The notes: generated by a model not told the origin, from the letters alone. Positions 1-8,135 are shown, counted from the first letter of the stretch. The stretch: DNA of 37,493 bases from Nocardia lijiangensis NBRC 108240 (GCF_001613045.1 NZ_BDBP01000101.1:1-37493); one strand, 5' to 3'. Program-made: numbers and translations.

Positions 1-1189
1 CCTGCGCGTCGGAGAGGCGCGGGTCGGTGGTGCGCGACTCCGCGGCGGCGCGCGCGGCGGCGAGCTCGTCCGCGATGGCCTCGGTGCCCTGCGCCAAAGC
101 CGTTGCCAGCAGGCGCACTTCGGTCACCTTCTCGGCGCCGAAGGCCAGCCAGGAGCGCAGCCGCTCGTCCAGTCCGGTCTCGGGCGTCAGCGAGTACGGC
201 ACGTGCAGCAGCGAGCAGGAGCTCGACACCGCCACCGACGCCGCGCTGCCGAGCAGCGTGCCGAGGGTGGACAGCGCGCGATCCAGGTCGGTGCGCCACA
301 CGTTGCGTCCGTCGACCACGCCGGCGACGAGCAGCTTGTCCGCCAGCGACGGCAGCGAGGCCACCGCGGACAGTTCCAGCGCCGAGGTGAAGTCCAGCGC
401 GATGCCCTCGACGCCGGTGCCCGCCAGCGCGGGCAGCGCGGCACCCGGCGTGCCGAAGTAGGTGGCGACCAGGATCGCGGGCCGCTCACTCGCCTCGGTC
501 AGCTCGGTGTAGGTGTGCTTGACCAGCTCGATCTCGTCCTCGGTGAGATCGGTGACCAGCACCGGCTCATCGATCTGCACCCACGCCGCGCCTGCGGCGG
601 CCAGCTGATGCAGCAGCTCGCGGTAGAGCGGCACCAGCTCGCCGAGCCGGTCCAGCGCCGCGCCGCCGGTGGCCTTGGCCAGCTTCAGGAAGGTGACCGG
701 CCCGACCACCACCGGACGCGCGGGCACGCCCAGCTCGATCGCCTCGGCGAGTTCGGCGAGCAGCTTCTCCGGGTGCAGCGCGAACGCCGTGTCCGGGCCG
801 ATCTCGGGAACCAGGTAGTGGTAGTTGGTGTCGAACCACTTGGTCATCTCCAGCGGTTCGACGGTGTCGGTGCCGCGGGCGGCGGCGAAGTACCGGTCGA
901 GCGGATCGGCGATTCCGGCCACCCGCTCGGGCAGCGCGCCGAGCAGCACGGCGGTGTCGAGTACCTGGTCGTAGTAGGAGAAGGTGCCGACCGGGATCGA
1001 GTCGAGTCCGGCCGCCTGCAGCTCGGTCAGCTGGGCGCGCCGCAGGTCGCGGGCGACGCCATGCAGCTGCTCTGCGTCGATGCGCCCGGCCCAGTACGAC
1101 TCGGTGGCGCGCTTCAGCTCGCGTCGCGGCCCCACCCGCGGTAGCCCGAGAACCGTCGCGGTGAATGGTGTCTGATCGGAAACAGTCAC
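1..1189 (-). CDS. metE: Cobalamin-independent methionine synthase MetE, N-terminal part (runs off window)
   Basis: 5-methyltetrahydropteroyltriglutamate-homocysteine methyltransferase makes methionine by direct methyl transfer from folate to homocysteine without B12. The 396 codons visible cover the N-terminal domain: after the start it reads FTATVLGLPRVGPRRELKRA, the usual opening of MetE, followed by DQVLDTAVLLG, EMTKWFDTNYHYLVPE and the PVVVGPVTFLKLAK and QIDEPVLVTDL segments. The catalytic zinc site lies in the C-terminal half, outside the window. The GTG start at 1189 is chosen because a GGAG lies at about 1197-1200, just upstream, and because family members begin here. The gene is preceded by a B12 riboswitch (1353-1575), so it is probably shut off when cobalamin is plentiful and MetH can do the job. 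Identification is firm. Confidence 0.96.
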   Translation of the reverse strand, partial: MTVSDQTPFTATVLGLPRVGPRRELKRATESYWAGRIDAEQLHGVARDLRRAQLTELQAAGLDSIPVGTFSYYDQVLDTAVLLGALPERVAGIADPLDRYFAAARGTDTVEPLEMTKWFDTNYHYLVPEIGPDTAFALHPEKLLAELAEAIELGVPARPVVVGPVTFLKLAKATGGAALDRLGELVPLYRELLHQLAAAGAAWVQIDEPVLVTDLTEDEIELVKHTYTELTEASERPAILVATYFGTPGAALPALAGTGVEGIALDFTSALELSAVASLPSLADKLLVAGVVDGRNVWRTDLDRALSTLGTLLGSAASVAVSSSCSLLHVPYSLTPETGLDERLRSWLAFGAEKVTEVRLLATALAQGTEAIADELAAARAAAESRTTDPRLSDAQ

Positions 1190-1333
1190 GGTGTGCTCCA
1201 GTGCTTTTCAGGTCGTGAGCCATCGCCATGCGAGCACGCGGCGACCAGCGGACGTCGCGGGCAACCGAAGACAGACGGAGCCCTGGAAATCAGCACTGGT
1301 GGTCCGCGCGCCCAATCCACGAGGCGGTGGCCG

Positions 1334-1352
1334 CCGGATACGGCGTATCCGG
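1334..1352 (-). promoter_or_regulatory. Hairpin directly after the B12 box: possible expression platform
   Basis: A perfect 8-bp inverted repeat, CCGGATAC and GTATCCGG around a 3-nt loop, starts eight bases past the B12 box in the direction of metE transcription. Its position fits the switching element of the riboswitch. No U-tract follows, so a Rho-type or anti-anti-sequestering mechanism is more likely than a classical intrinsic terminator. Function is inferred from position. Confidence 0.5.
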
Positions 1353-1575
1353 CACGGCTGGCAGGTCTTCGGACTCGCGGGCACCGGCGGAGCTGTTCGC
1401 CCGCCGACCTACTGGCCGTCGCTTCCCAGGTCTTCGCCCAGTGCGTGATGACGGTGTTCGTTCCTGCATACCGCTGCGGGACAGTCCCGGATTCCCACCG
1501 GGTTCCCTCTCACCCGCCGCCCGGCGGACCGGGAACGGGTTTCGACTCCGGCGCACGACGTCGGGGCTCCATCTC
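1353..1575 (-). ncRNA. Cobalamin (B12) riboswitch upstream of metE
   Basis: Read on the minus strand, the leader contains the hallmark blocks of the cobalamin aptamer in order: GAGAGGGAACCCGGTG, then GAATCCGGGACTGTCCCGC and AGCGGTA (about 1469-1500), the TCATCACGCACTGGG and GGGAAGCGACGGCCAGTAGG blocks, and the B12 box AGTCCGAAGACCTGCC (1360-1375). This is the same organisation as the actinobacterial RF00174 elements in front of metE. The 5' limit is approximate. The element lies about 165 nt upstream of the metE start on the same strand. Known biology predicts repression of metE when adenosyl- or methylcobalamin is bound. Confidence 0.95.
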
Positions 1576-1784
1576 GTCGGGCGCACTGAAGAACCAGCTG
1601 CGCCGTCCAGCATAAACGGGAGCCGGGATATTCCGTGCGCACCCCCGGCCCGCTCCGCACAGATCTGCCGCTCAGACGGTGAGATGTGACGACCTGATGA
1701 ACGCAACTTCGCAAGCCTGCTAGGTCTCGTTGTGAAGATTGCTGCGAAGGGGACTTCCGTGTCGGCCCTGATTCCGGGGCCGGG

Positions 1785-1796
1785 TACCTTAGGTCA
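1785..1796 (+). promoter_or_regulatory. Predicted -10 element for leaderless pyc transcript
   Basis: TACCTT (1785-1790) fits the TANNNT form of actinobacterial -10 boxes and is followed by exactly 6 nt before the ATG at 1797. With the usual 6-7 nt spacing the transcript would start at or beside the A of the start codon. There is no convincing Shine-Dalgarno sequence, which agrees with leaderless translation. The -35 region is weak. Confidence 0.45.
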
Positions 1797-4700
1797 ATGT
1801 TCTCGAAAGTCTTGGTTGCCAATCGTGGCGAAATCGCGATTCGCGCCTTCCGCGCGGCCTACGAACTCGGCATCGGGACCGTCGCCGTTTTCCCGTACGA
1901 GGATCGCAACTCGGTCCACCGGTTGAAGGCCGCGGAGTCCTATCAGATCGGGGAGCAGGGCCATCCGGTCCGCGCTTATCTGTCCATCGAGGCGATCATC
2001 GACGCGGCCAAGACCGCGGGCGCCGACGCCATCTACCCGGGTTACGGATTCCTGTCGGAGAATCCGGACCTGGCGGCGGCCTGTGCGCGTGAGGGCATCA
2101 CCTTCATCGGCCCCTCGGCCGAGGTGCTGGAGCTGGCGGGCAACAAGGCGCGCGCCATCGAGGCGGCCAGGGCGGCTGGACTTCCGGTGCTGAAGTCCAG
2201 CGCGCCGTCGGCGGATGTGGACGAACTCCTCACCGCGGCAAACGAACTCGAATACCCGATCTTCGTCAAGGCGGTCGCTGGCGGCGGTGGCCGCGGCATG
2301 CGGCGGGTCGCGGCGCCCGAGCAGCTGCGCGAGTCGATCGAGGCGGCCTCGCGCGAGGCCGAGTCGGCGTTCGGCGATCCGACGGTGTTCCTCGAGCAGG
2401 CCGTGGTGAACCCGCGCCACATCGAGGTGCAGATCCTGGCCGACCAGCACGGCAATGTCATGCACCTGTTCGAGCGCGACTGTTCGGTGCAGCGCCGCCA
2501 CCAGAAGGTGATCGAGCTGGCGCCCGCGCCCAACCTCGACCCGGCGCTGCGTGAACGCATCTGCGCCGACGCGGTGGCCTTCGCGCGCCAGATCGGCTAC
2601 AGCTGTGCAGGCACCGTGGAGTTCCTGCTCGACGAGCGCGGCAACCACGTCTTCATCGAGATGAACCCGCGCATCCAGGTCGAGCACACGGTCACCGAGG
2701 AGATCACCGACGTCGACCTGGTGCAGTCCCAGCTGCGCATCGCGGCCGGGGAGACCCTCGCCGATCTGGGCCTGAGCCAGGATTCGGTCGCCATCCGCGG
2801 CGCGGCGCTGCAGTGCCGCATCACCACCGAGGACCCGGCCAACGGATTCCGCCCCGACACCGGGCGCATCACCGCCTACCGCACCCCCGGCGGCGCGGGC
2901 ATCCGCCTCGACGGCGGCGCCAACCTCGGCGCGGAGATCGGCGCCTACTTCGACTCCATGCTGGTCAAGCTGACCTGCCGCGGCCGGGACCTGCCCGCGG
3001 CGGCGGCGCGGGCGCGGCGCTCGCTGGCCGAGTTCCGCATCCGCGGCGTCACCACCAACATCCCGTTCCTGCTCGCGGTGCTCGACGACCCCGACTTCAA
3101 GGAAGGCCGGGTCACCACCTCGTTCATCGACGAGCGCCCGCAGCTGCTGACGCTGCGCCAGTCCGCCGACCGCGGCACCAAGATTCTCGAGTACCTGGCC
3201 GATGTCACCGTCAACAAGCCGCACGGTGAGCGGCCGACCACGGTGTACCCGCACGACAAGCTGCCCGCCCTCGATCTGAGCGTGCCGCCGCCGGACGGGT
3301 CGCGTCAGCGGCTGCTGCGCCTCGGCCCGGAGGGTTTCGCGCAGGCGTTGCGTGAGCAGAAGGCGGTCGGGGTCACCGACACCACCTTCCGTGACGCGCA
3401 CCAGTCGCTGCTGGCCACCCGGGTGCGGACCAACGGTCTGCTGCAGGTCGCGGGACACGTGTCGCGGATGGCTCCGGAGCTGCTGTCGGTCGAGTGCTGG
3501 GGTGGGGCGACCTACGACGTGGCGCTGCGCTTCCTCTACGAGGACCCGTGGGAGCGGCTGGCCGCGCTGCGCGAGGCGATCCCCAACATCTGCTTGCAGA
3601 TGCTGCTGCGCGGGCGCAACACCGTCGGCTACACCCCGTACCCGGAACAGGTGACCCGCTCGTTCGTCTCCGAGGCGACGGCCACCGGCATCGATATCTT
3701 CCGTATCTTCGACGCGCTCAACAACGTCGACCAGATGCGCCCGGCCATCGACGCCGTCCGCGAAACCGGCACCGCCATCGCCGAAGTCGCGATCTCCTAC
3801 ACCGGCGATCTGTCGAACCCGAACGAAAACCTCTACACCCTCGACTACTACCTCAAGCTGGCCGAGCAGATCGTGGACGCGGGCGCGCACGTGCTCGCCA
3901 TCAAGGACATGGCAGGCCTGCTGCGCGCCCCCGCGGCCGCGACCCTGGTCACCGCGTTGCGCAGCAACTTCGACCTGCCGGTGCACGTGCACACCCACGA
4001 CACCCCGGGCGGTCAGCTGGCCACCTATCTGGCGGCCTGGCAGGCCGGCGCCGACGCGGTCGACGGCGCGAGCGCCGCGATGGCGGGCACCACCAGCCAG
4101 CCCGCGCTGTCGGCCATCGTCGCCGCGGCGGCCAACAGCGAGCACGACACCGGACTGGATCTGCAGAACGTCTGCGATCTGGAGCCGTACTGGGAGGCGC
4201 TGCGCAAGGTGTACTCGCCCTTCGAGTCCGGGCTGCCCGCCCCGACCGGGCGCGTCTACACCCACGAGATCCCCGGCGGTCAGCTGTCGAACCTGCGCCA
4301 GCAGGCCATCGCGCTGGGCCTCGGCGATCGCTTCGAGGAGGTCGAGGCCAAGTACGCCGCCGCCGACCGGCTGCTCGGGCGCCTGGTGAAGGTGACCCCG
4401 TCGTCGAAGGTCGTCGGCGACCTCGCTCTCGCGCTGGTCGGCACCGGCGTCGACATCGAGGACTTCGCCGCCGATCCCGGCCGCTACGACATCCCCGACT
4501 CGGTGATCGGCTTCCTGCGCGGCGAACTCGGCACCCCCGCGGGTGGCTGGCCCGAACCGTTCCGCACCAAGGCACTCGCCGGACGCGGTGCGGCCAAGCC
4601 GGAGACGCCGCTCTCGGAGACGGAAAAGGCAGGGCTGGAAGGCGATTCGCTGGAGCGGCGCGACACGCTGAACCAGCTGCTGTTCCCCGGTCCGACAAAG

Positions 4701-5201
4701 GAATTCCGCACCCATCGCGAAAAGTACGGCGACACTTCGGGGTTGAGCGCCAACCAGTTCTTCTACGGGCTGCGCCGCGGCGAGGAACACCGCGTGCAGC
4801 TGGAGAAGGGCGTCACCCTGCTCATCGGGCTCGAGGCGATCTCCGAACCCGACGAGCGCGGCATGCGCACGGTGATGTGCATTCTCAACGGCCAGCTGCG
4901 GCCGGTCGCGGTGCGCGACCGGTCCATCGCCAGCGAGGTCCCGGTCGCGGAGAAGGCCGACAAGACCAACCCCGGCCACCTCGCCGCACCGTTCGCGGGC
5001 GTCGTCACCCTGGCGGTCGCCGAGGGCGACACCGTCGAGACCGGCGACACCATCGGCACCATCGAGGCCATGAAGATGGAAGCCGCCATCACGGCTCCGC
5101 GCGCGGGCACCATCGGCCGCGTCGCGATCGGCAAGGTGCAGCAGGTCGAGGGCGGTGACCTGCTCGTCGAGATCGCTGTGCGCGAGTCGGCCGCGGAGTG
5201 A
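1797..5201 (+). CDS. pyc: Pyruvate carboxylase
   Basis: This biotin enzyme converts pyruvate, bicarbonate and ATP to oxaloacetate and so feeds the TCA cycle and gluconeogenesis. The 1134-residue single chain has the full-length alpha4-type order. The biotin carboxylase domain spans residues 1 to about 450, with the ATP-grasp loop AGGGGRGMR near 161-169 and FIEMNPRIQVEHTVTEE. The carboxyltransferase domain starts near 529 (TTFRDAHQSLLATR), with the metal and carboxylated-lysine region AIKDMAGLL (K703) and HVHTHDTPGG. The C-terminal biotinyl domain carries EAMKMEA, with the acceptor lysine at about 1093. No key residue is missing. The stop overlaps the rsmD start by four bases (GTGA), so the two genes are coupled. 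The order pyc-rsmD-coaD is the same as M. tuberculosis Rv2967c-Rv2965c. Confidence 0.98.
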   Translation: MFSKVLVANRGEIAIRAFRAAYELGIGTVAVFPYEDRNSVHRLKAAESYQIGEQGHPVRAYLSIEAIIDAAKTAGADAIYPGYGFLSENPDLAAACAREGITFIGPSAEVLELAGNKARAIEAARAAGLPVLKSSAPSADVDELLTAANELEYPIFVKAVAGGGGRGMRRVAAPEQLRESIEAASREAESAFGDPTVFLEQAVVNPRHIEVQILADQHGNVMHLFERDCSVQRRHQKVIELAPAPNLDPALRERICADAVAFARQIGYSCAGTVEFLLDERGNHVFIEMNPRIQVEHTVTEEITDVDLVQSQLRIAAGETLADLGLSQDSVAIRGAALQCRITTEDPANGFRPDTGRITAYRTPGGAGIRLDGGANLGAEIGAYFDSMLVKLTCRGRDLPAAAARARRSLAEFRIRGVTTNIPFLLAVLDDPDFKEGRVTTSFIDERPQLLTLRQSADRGTKILEYLADVTVNKPHGERPTTVYPHDKLPALDLSVPPPDGSRQRLLRLGPEGFAQALREQKAVGVTDTTFRDAHQSLLATRVRTNGLLQVAGHVSRMAPELLSVECWGGATYDVALRFLYEDPWERLAALREAIPNICLQMLLRGRNTVGYTPYPEQVTRSFVSEATATGIDIFRIFDALNNVDQMRPAIDAVRETGTAIAEVAISYTGDLSNPNENLYTLDYYLKLAEQIVDAGAHVLAIKDMAGLLRAPAAATLVTALRSNFDLPVHVHTHDTPGGQLATYLAAWQAGADAVDGASAAMAGTTSQPALSAIVAAAANSEHDTGLDLQNVCDLEPYWEALRKVYSPFESGLPAPTGRVYTHEIPGGQLSNLRQQAIALGLGDRFEEVEAKYAAADRLLGRLVKVTPSSKVVGDLALALVGTGVDIEDFAADPGRYDIPDSVIGFLRGELGTPAGGWPEPFRTKALAGRGAAKPETPLSETEKAGLEGDSLERRDTLNQLLFPGPTKEFRTHREKYGDTSGLSANQFFYGLRRGEEHRVQLEKGVTLLIGLEAISEPDERGMRTVMCILNGQLRPVAVRDRSIASEVPVAEKADKTNPGHLAAPFAGVVTLAVAEGDTVETGDTIGTIEAMKMEAAITAPRAGTIGRVAIGKVQQVEGGDLLVEIAVRESAAE

Positions 5202-5755
5202 CGCGGATCGTCGCGGGTGCGGCGGGCGGGCGGCGCCTCCGGGTGCCGCCCGCGGGTACCAGGCCCACCTCCGACCGGGTGCGCGAGGCGCTGTTCAGCG
5301 CGCTCGACGCCAGGATGGATCTGGACGGCGCCCGGGTCCTCGACCTGTACGCGGGCTCGGGCGCGCTCGGCCTGGAGGCGCTCTCCCGCGGCGCGTCCTA
5401 CGCGCTGCTCGTCGAGTCGGACCGCAAGGCGGCGGCGGTGGTGCGCGGCAACATCGCCGACCTCGGCCTGCCCGGCGCGGAACTGCGCGTCGGGGCGGTC
5501 GCCGCGGTGCTCGCCCAGGGCGGCGCGGGCCGGTTCGACCTGGTGCTCTCCGATCCTCCCTACGACGTGGACACCGCGGCGGTGACCGCCGACCTGGCCG
5601 CGCTCGCCGACGCGGGCTGGCTGCACCCGGACGCGCTGATCGTCGTCGAACGGTCCAGCCGTTCTCCCGAAATCGATTGGCCCGCAGCCTTTGTCGCCGC
5701 CAAGCCGCGCCGCTACGGCGAAACACGGCTCGAACTGGCCGACTATCGTCCGTGA
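5198..5755 (+). CDS. rsmD: 16S rRNA (guanine(966)-N(2))-methyltransferase RsmD
   Basis: RsmD methylates N2 of G966 in 16S rRNA of the small ribosomal subunit using S-adenosylmethionine. The 185-residue protein has the family opening TRIVAGAAGGRRLRVP and the early RPTSDRVREALFSAL segment. The SAM-binding motif is VLDLYAGSGALGLEALSRGA, and the catalytic N-methyltransferase motif is DPPYD, about residues 121-125. Size is normal for the family. The GTG start lies inside the pyc stop region, giving a 4-bp overlap, and coaD follows after 20 nt. Confidence 0.96.
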   Translation: MTRIVAGAAGGRRLRVPPAGTRPTSDRVREALFSALDARMDLDGARVLDLYAGSGALGLEALSRGASYALLVESDRKAAAVVRGNIADLGLPGAELRVGAVAAVLAQGGAGRFDLVLSDPPYDVDTAAVTADLAALADAGWLHPDALIVVERSSRSPEIDWPAAFVAAKPRRYGETRLELADYRP

Positions 5756-5775
5756 CCGGGTGGTAGCGTCGCCTC

Positions 5776-6261
5776 ATGGCTGGAGCACTGTGTCCCGGGT
5801 CCTTCGATCCGGTCACCAACGGGCATCTCGACGTATTCGCCCGCGCGGCGGCGCAATTCGACGAGGTCGTGGTGACCGTGATGGTGAACCCGAAGAAGCA
5901 GGGCATGTTCACCGTGGAAGAGCGGATGGAGATGTTGCGCGAGGCGACCGCGCACCTGCCGAACCTGCGGGTCGCCTCCTGGCAGGGCCTGACCGTGGAC
6001 TTCGCCAGGGAACAGGGCATCACCGCCATCGTCAAGGGTCTGCGCGACGCCACCGATTTCGGCTACGAACTGCAGATGGCCCAGATGAACAAGAAGCTCT
6101 CCGGGGTGGACACCTTCTTCATCGCCACCAACCCGACCTACAGCTTCCTGTCCAGCTCGCTGGTCAAGGAGGTGGCGACCTACGGCGGCGACGTCAGCGA
6201 CATGCTTCCGCCGTCGGTGCACAAGCGCCTGCTCGACCGTCTCGCCGAACGGCGCGGCTGA
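5776..6261 (+). CDS. coaD: Phosphopantetheine adenylyltransferase CoaD
   Basis: CoaD catalyses the fourth step of coenzyme A synthesis, transferring AMP from ATP to 4'-phosphopantetheine. The 161-residue protein shows the nucleotidyltransferase signature GSFDPVTNGHLDVFARA, containing TNGH (the variant HxGH motif), then the KGLRDATDFGYELQMAQMN segment and the C-terminal YSFLSSSLVKEVA that binds ATP. No clear ribosome-binding site precedes the ATG. TAGCGT at 5764-5769 sits exactly 6 nt before it, so besides read-through from rsmD a leaderless transcript is possible. A strong bidirectional hairpin follows the gene. Confidence 0.98.
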   Translation: MAGALCPGSFDPVTNGHLDVFARAAAQFDEVVVTVMVNPKKQGMFTVEERMEMLREATAHLPNLRVASWQGLTVDFAREQGITAIVKGLRDATDFGYELQMAQMNKKLSGVDTFFIATNPTYSFLSSSLVKEVATYGGDVSDMLPPSVHKRLLDRLAERRG

Positions 6262-6277
6262 GCCCGGAGACAGAAAA

Positions 6278-6313
6278 CCGCCCCGGTTCCGAATTGTCTC
6301 GGTACCGGGGCGG
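6278..6313. terminator. Bidirectional intrinsic terminator between coaD and gtrA-like gene
   Basis: A perfect 10-bp inverted repeat (CCGCCCCGGT at 6278-6287, ACCGGGGCGG at 6304-6313) with a 16-nt loop lies between two convergent genes. An A-run (6274-6277) on the left serves as a U-tract for minus-strand transcripts; on the right only a short ATTCGTT follows. Confidence 0.8.
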
Positions 6314-6332
6314 ATTCGTTCCGGAGCCGGTG

Positions 6333-6845
6333 TCAGAACACCAGGCCGCGCAGGGCGAGGAAGCGCATGCCGCCGACCGCGGCGGTGATGGCCAGCACGG
6401 CCGCCGCCTGCGCGGAGTCGCCGAGGCCGGGCGCCCAGAGCTCGAGTCCGGCCAGCGCCGCGGTGGTGATGGCGAGGCCGACCAGGGCGAGTCCGCCGCC
6501 CTCCCATTGCGCGGTGAACCAGCCGACCCGGCCCGCGGCGTGGAAGGTGAGCTGGCGGTGCAGCTCGTTGGCGATGATCGTGCTCACCACCGAGCCGGCG
6601 ATGTTGGCCACGATCGGGCCGATGCCGTGCATGGCGAAGAAGAGCAGGACGTAGGCGACGTTGCTGGAACCGCCGACCAGCGCGAAGCGGATGAGCTGGG
6701 CGAAGGCGCGATCACCGCGCAGATACTGCAGCAGCTCCCCGAAGCGGGCGACCGATGCTGTGCGCACCGTGGGGTACGGGAAGGCCCACGGCGTGTAGAC
6801 GCCGATGGGCACCACTGCTGAGCGTGGTACTTCCAGAACCGTCAT
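6333..6845 (-). CDS. GtrA family membrane protein
   Basis: The 170-residue protein fits the GtrA family: small four-helix membrane proteins thought to flip or present lipid-linked sugars during cell-wall or glycolipid assembly. Recognisable is the core QLIRFALVGGSSNVAYVLLFF, in which FALVGGSSN is the family start of helix 1, then a second helix through IVANIAGSVVSTIIANELHRQLTF, where the N..H...F pattern is typical, and two more helices ending at FLALRGLVF. Residues 1-45 are an extra cytoplasmic stretch. The ATG at 6845 is chosen because GGAAG sits 4 nt upstream and earlier starts lack one. The gene has its own promoter with an overlapping operator (6919-6962). The sugar or lipid handled cannot be told from the sequence. 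Confidence 0.85.
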   Translation of the reverse strand: MTVLEVPRSAVVPIGVYTPWAFPYPTVRTASVARFGELLQYLRGDRAFAQLIRFALVGGSSNVAYVLLFFAMHGIGPIVANIAGSVVSTIIANELHRQLTFHAAGRVGWFTAQWEGGGLALVGLAITTAALAGLELWAPGLGDSAQAAAVLAITAAVGGMRFLALRGLVF

Positions 6846-6918
6846 CGTTCTTCCGATCCAACCCGAGCCTTCGATAAGGACAACAGCGGCGGTCGCCGCT
6901 TCCCTTCCCGGCGCAATC

Positions 6919-6962
6919 TGTTCCTTGTGTTCAGTATGTACTGAACCTTTGGAACAAGTCAA
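6919..6962 (-). promoter_or_regulatory. Promoter with overlapping extended palindromic operator for gtrA-like gene
   Basis: Two nested, exactly concentric inverted repeats share one centre: inner arms GTTCAGTA (6929-6936) and TACTGAAC (6939-6946), outer arms TGTTCC (6919-6924) and GGAACA (6951-6956). On the minus strand a -35-like TTGACT (6962-6957) is followed after 18 nt by CATACT (6938-6933) in the centre of the palindrome. A dimeric repressor bound here would cover the -10. No regulator gene lies next to it. Confidence 0.7.
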
Positions 6963-7073
6963 CTACTCGGCAAGGCGTCCATTCGGTCGGCTTCCTCGGT
7001 CCCACAGTTCCGGTGCGGCCCTGCGGTCCCCTTAAGAAGATCTTGTCGAGACCCTCGCAAAAAATGTAGCACG

Positions 7074-7096
7074 AAGTGGAGGGTATGCCTCCACTT
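7074..7096 (+). promoter_or_regulatory. Perfect inverted repeat in the sepIVA leader (terminator-like or operator)
   Basis: AAGTGGAGG (7074-7082) and CCTCCACTT (7088-7096) form a 9-bp stem with a 5-nt loop, followed by GATTTT. It lies about 130 nt before the sepIVA start. With no plus-strand gene upstream to terminate, it may be an attenuator or a protein-binding site. The rest of 6963-7223 shows no other gene and no clear promoter. Confidence 0.5.
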
Positions 7097-7223
7097 GATT
7101 TTGTGGTGTGCGAGACACTGGCACGACACACCGGAAGAGGACTCGGCATACGCCGTGATGACGGGCACACTGGGCGTCGGCGGAGAGTTTCGCCTGAGTC
7201 AGCAGGAGAGCGGGGTAGGAAGC

Positions 7224-7970
7224 ATGTATCGCGTATTCGAGGCACTCGACGAGCTGGTGGCCATCGTCGAGGAGGCTCGCGGCATCCCACCGACCCGCAG
7301 CTGCATCGTTCCGCGCGGCGACGTGCTCGAGCTGCTCGACGACGTGCGCGACGCGCTGCCCGGCGAACTCGACGACGCCCAGGACGTGCTCGACCACCGC
7401 GACAAGATCGTCTCCGACGCTCGCTCCGCCGCCGAGTTCACCGTGACCTCCGCCAACGAACAGTCCGAGCAGACCATCGGCTCGGCGCGTGAGGAGGCCG
7501 ATCGCATCCTCGCCGACGCGAAGGCGCACGCGGACCGGATGGTGGCCGAGGCCAGCGCACACGCCGATCACCTGGTCGCCACCGCGCAGGAGGAAGCCGA
7601 GCGCGTCGTGGCCGACGGCAATGCCGAGTTCGAGGCGGTCACCGGCCGGGCGCGCATCGAGTCGGAGCGAATGATCGAGGCGGGCAAGGCGTCCTACGAA
7701 CGCTCGGTCGCCGAGGGCCGCGCCGAGCAGGAGCGCATGGTGACCCAGACCGAGGTGGTCCGGGCCGCGCACGCCGAGTCGGCGCGCTTGATCGACGGAG
7801 CCCACGAGGAGGCCGACCGGTTGCGCGACGAGTGCGACCACTACGTGGATTCGACGCTCGCCCAGTTCGAGGAGACGCTGAACAACACCTTGCGCACCGT
7901 CGGCCGCGGCAGGCACCAGCTGCGCAGCGGCGCGGGAGTGCCCGACTACGCGGCGGAATTCCGCCGCTGA
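7224..7970 (+). CDS. sepIVA: SepIVA-type DivIVA-like cell division protein (Rv2927c homolog)
   Basis: SepIVA is a DivIVA-domain coiled-coil protein that localises to the septum and is needed for division in mycobacteria; M. tuberculosis Rv2927c is the orthologue. The 248 residues begin with the conserved MYRVFEALDELVAIVEEARG and CIVPRGDVLELLDDVRDALP, then run as one long charged helix from about residue 60 to 230, rich in A, E, R and D heptads (SAREEADRILADAKAHADRM and similar repeats). The C terminus is short and basic. The ATG at 7224 has AGGA at the right distance; an upstream in-frame extension reads poorly and lacks a ribosome site. It heads the same set (YceD, rpmF, rnc, mutM) as in mycobacteria. 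Confidence 0.88.
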   Translation: MYRVFEALDELVAIVEEARGIPPTRSCIVPRGDVLELLDDVRDALPGELDDAQDVLDHRDKIVSDARSAAEFTVTSANEQSEQTIGSAREEADRILADAKAHADRMVAEASAHADHLVATAQEEAERVVADGNAEFEAVTGRARIESERMIEAGKASYERSVAEGRAEQERMVTQTEVVRAAHAESARLIDGAHEEADRLRDECDHYVDSTLAQFEETLNNTLRTVGRGRHQLRSGAGVPDYAAEFRR

Positions 7971-7976
7971 CCTCGG

Positions 7977-7995
7977 CGCGGCGCGGTCCGCCGCG
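7977..7995 (+). terminator. GC-only hairpin after sepIVA, possible weak terminator
   Basis: CGCGGCG and CGCCGCG form a 7-bp stem with a 5-nt loop six bases after the sepIVA stop. There is no T-run, so termination is uncertain. Confidence 0.35.
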
Positions 7996-8063
7996 AACCG
8001 TGCTTTCGCCGATGTGCGCCGTGTACAGGTGCGTCGGGCCTACGTCACAGCGGCGCCTGCGTT

Positions 8064-8093
8064 TTGAGCTTCGACCGGCACCTCGCGTATTGT
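8064..8093 (+). promoter_or_regulatory. Predicted sigma-A type promoter for the yceD-rpmF-rnc-mutM run
   Basis: TTGAGC (8064-8069), an 18-nt spacer and TATTGT (8088-8093) form a good -35/-10 pair 43 nt before the ATG at 8136. The predicted start point, near 8100, excludes the upstream in-frame GTG at 8097 as the translation start. Confidence 0.55.
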
Positions 8094-8135
8094 TGAGTGG
8101 TTGCCCATTTCCCTTCGATCGTGAGTGAGTTCGTG

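Noticed and set aside
1794..4979. Very long minus-strand open frame opposite pyc
   Set aside because: Antisense shadow typical of high-GC coding DNA; the plus frame is a complete, motif-bearing pyruvate carboxylase.
7095..7223. 43-residue N-terminal extension of SepIVA
   Set aside because: No ribosome site; it starts beside the leader hairpin, and orthologs start at MYRVFEALDEL.
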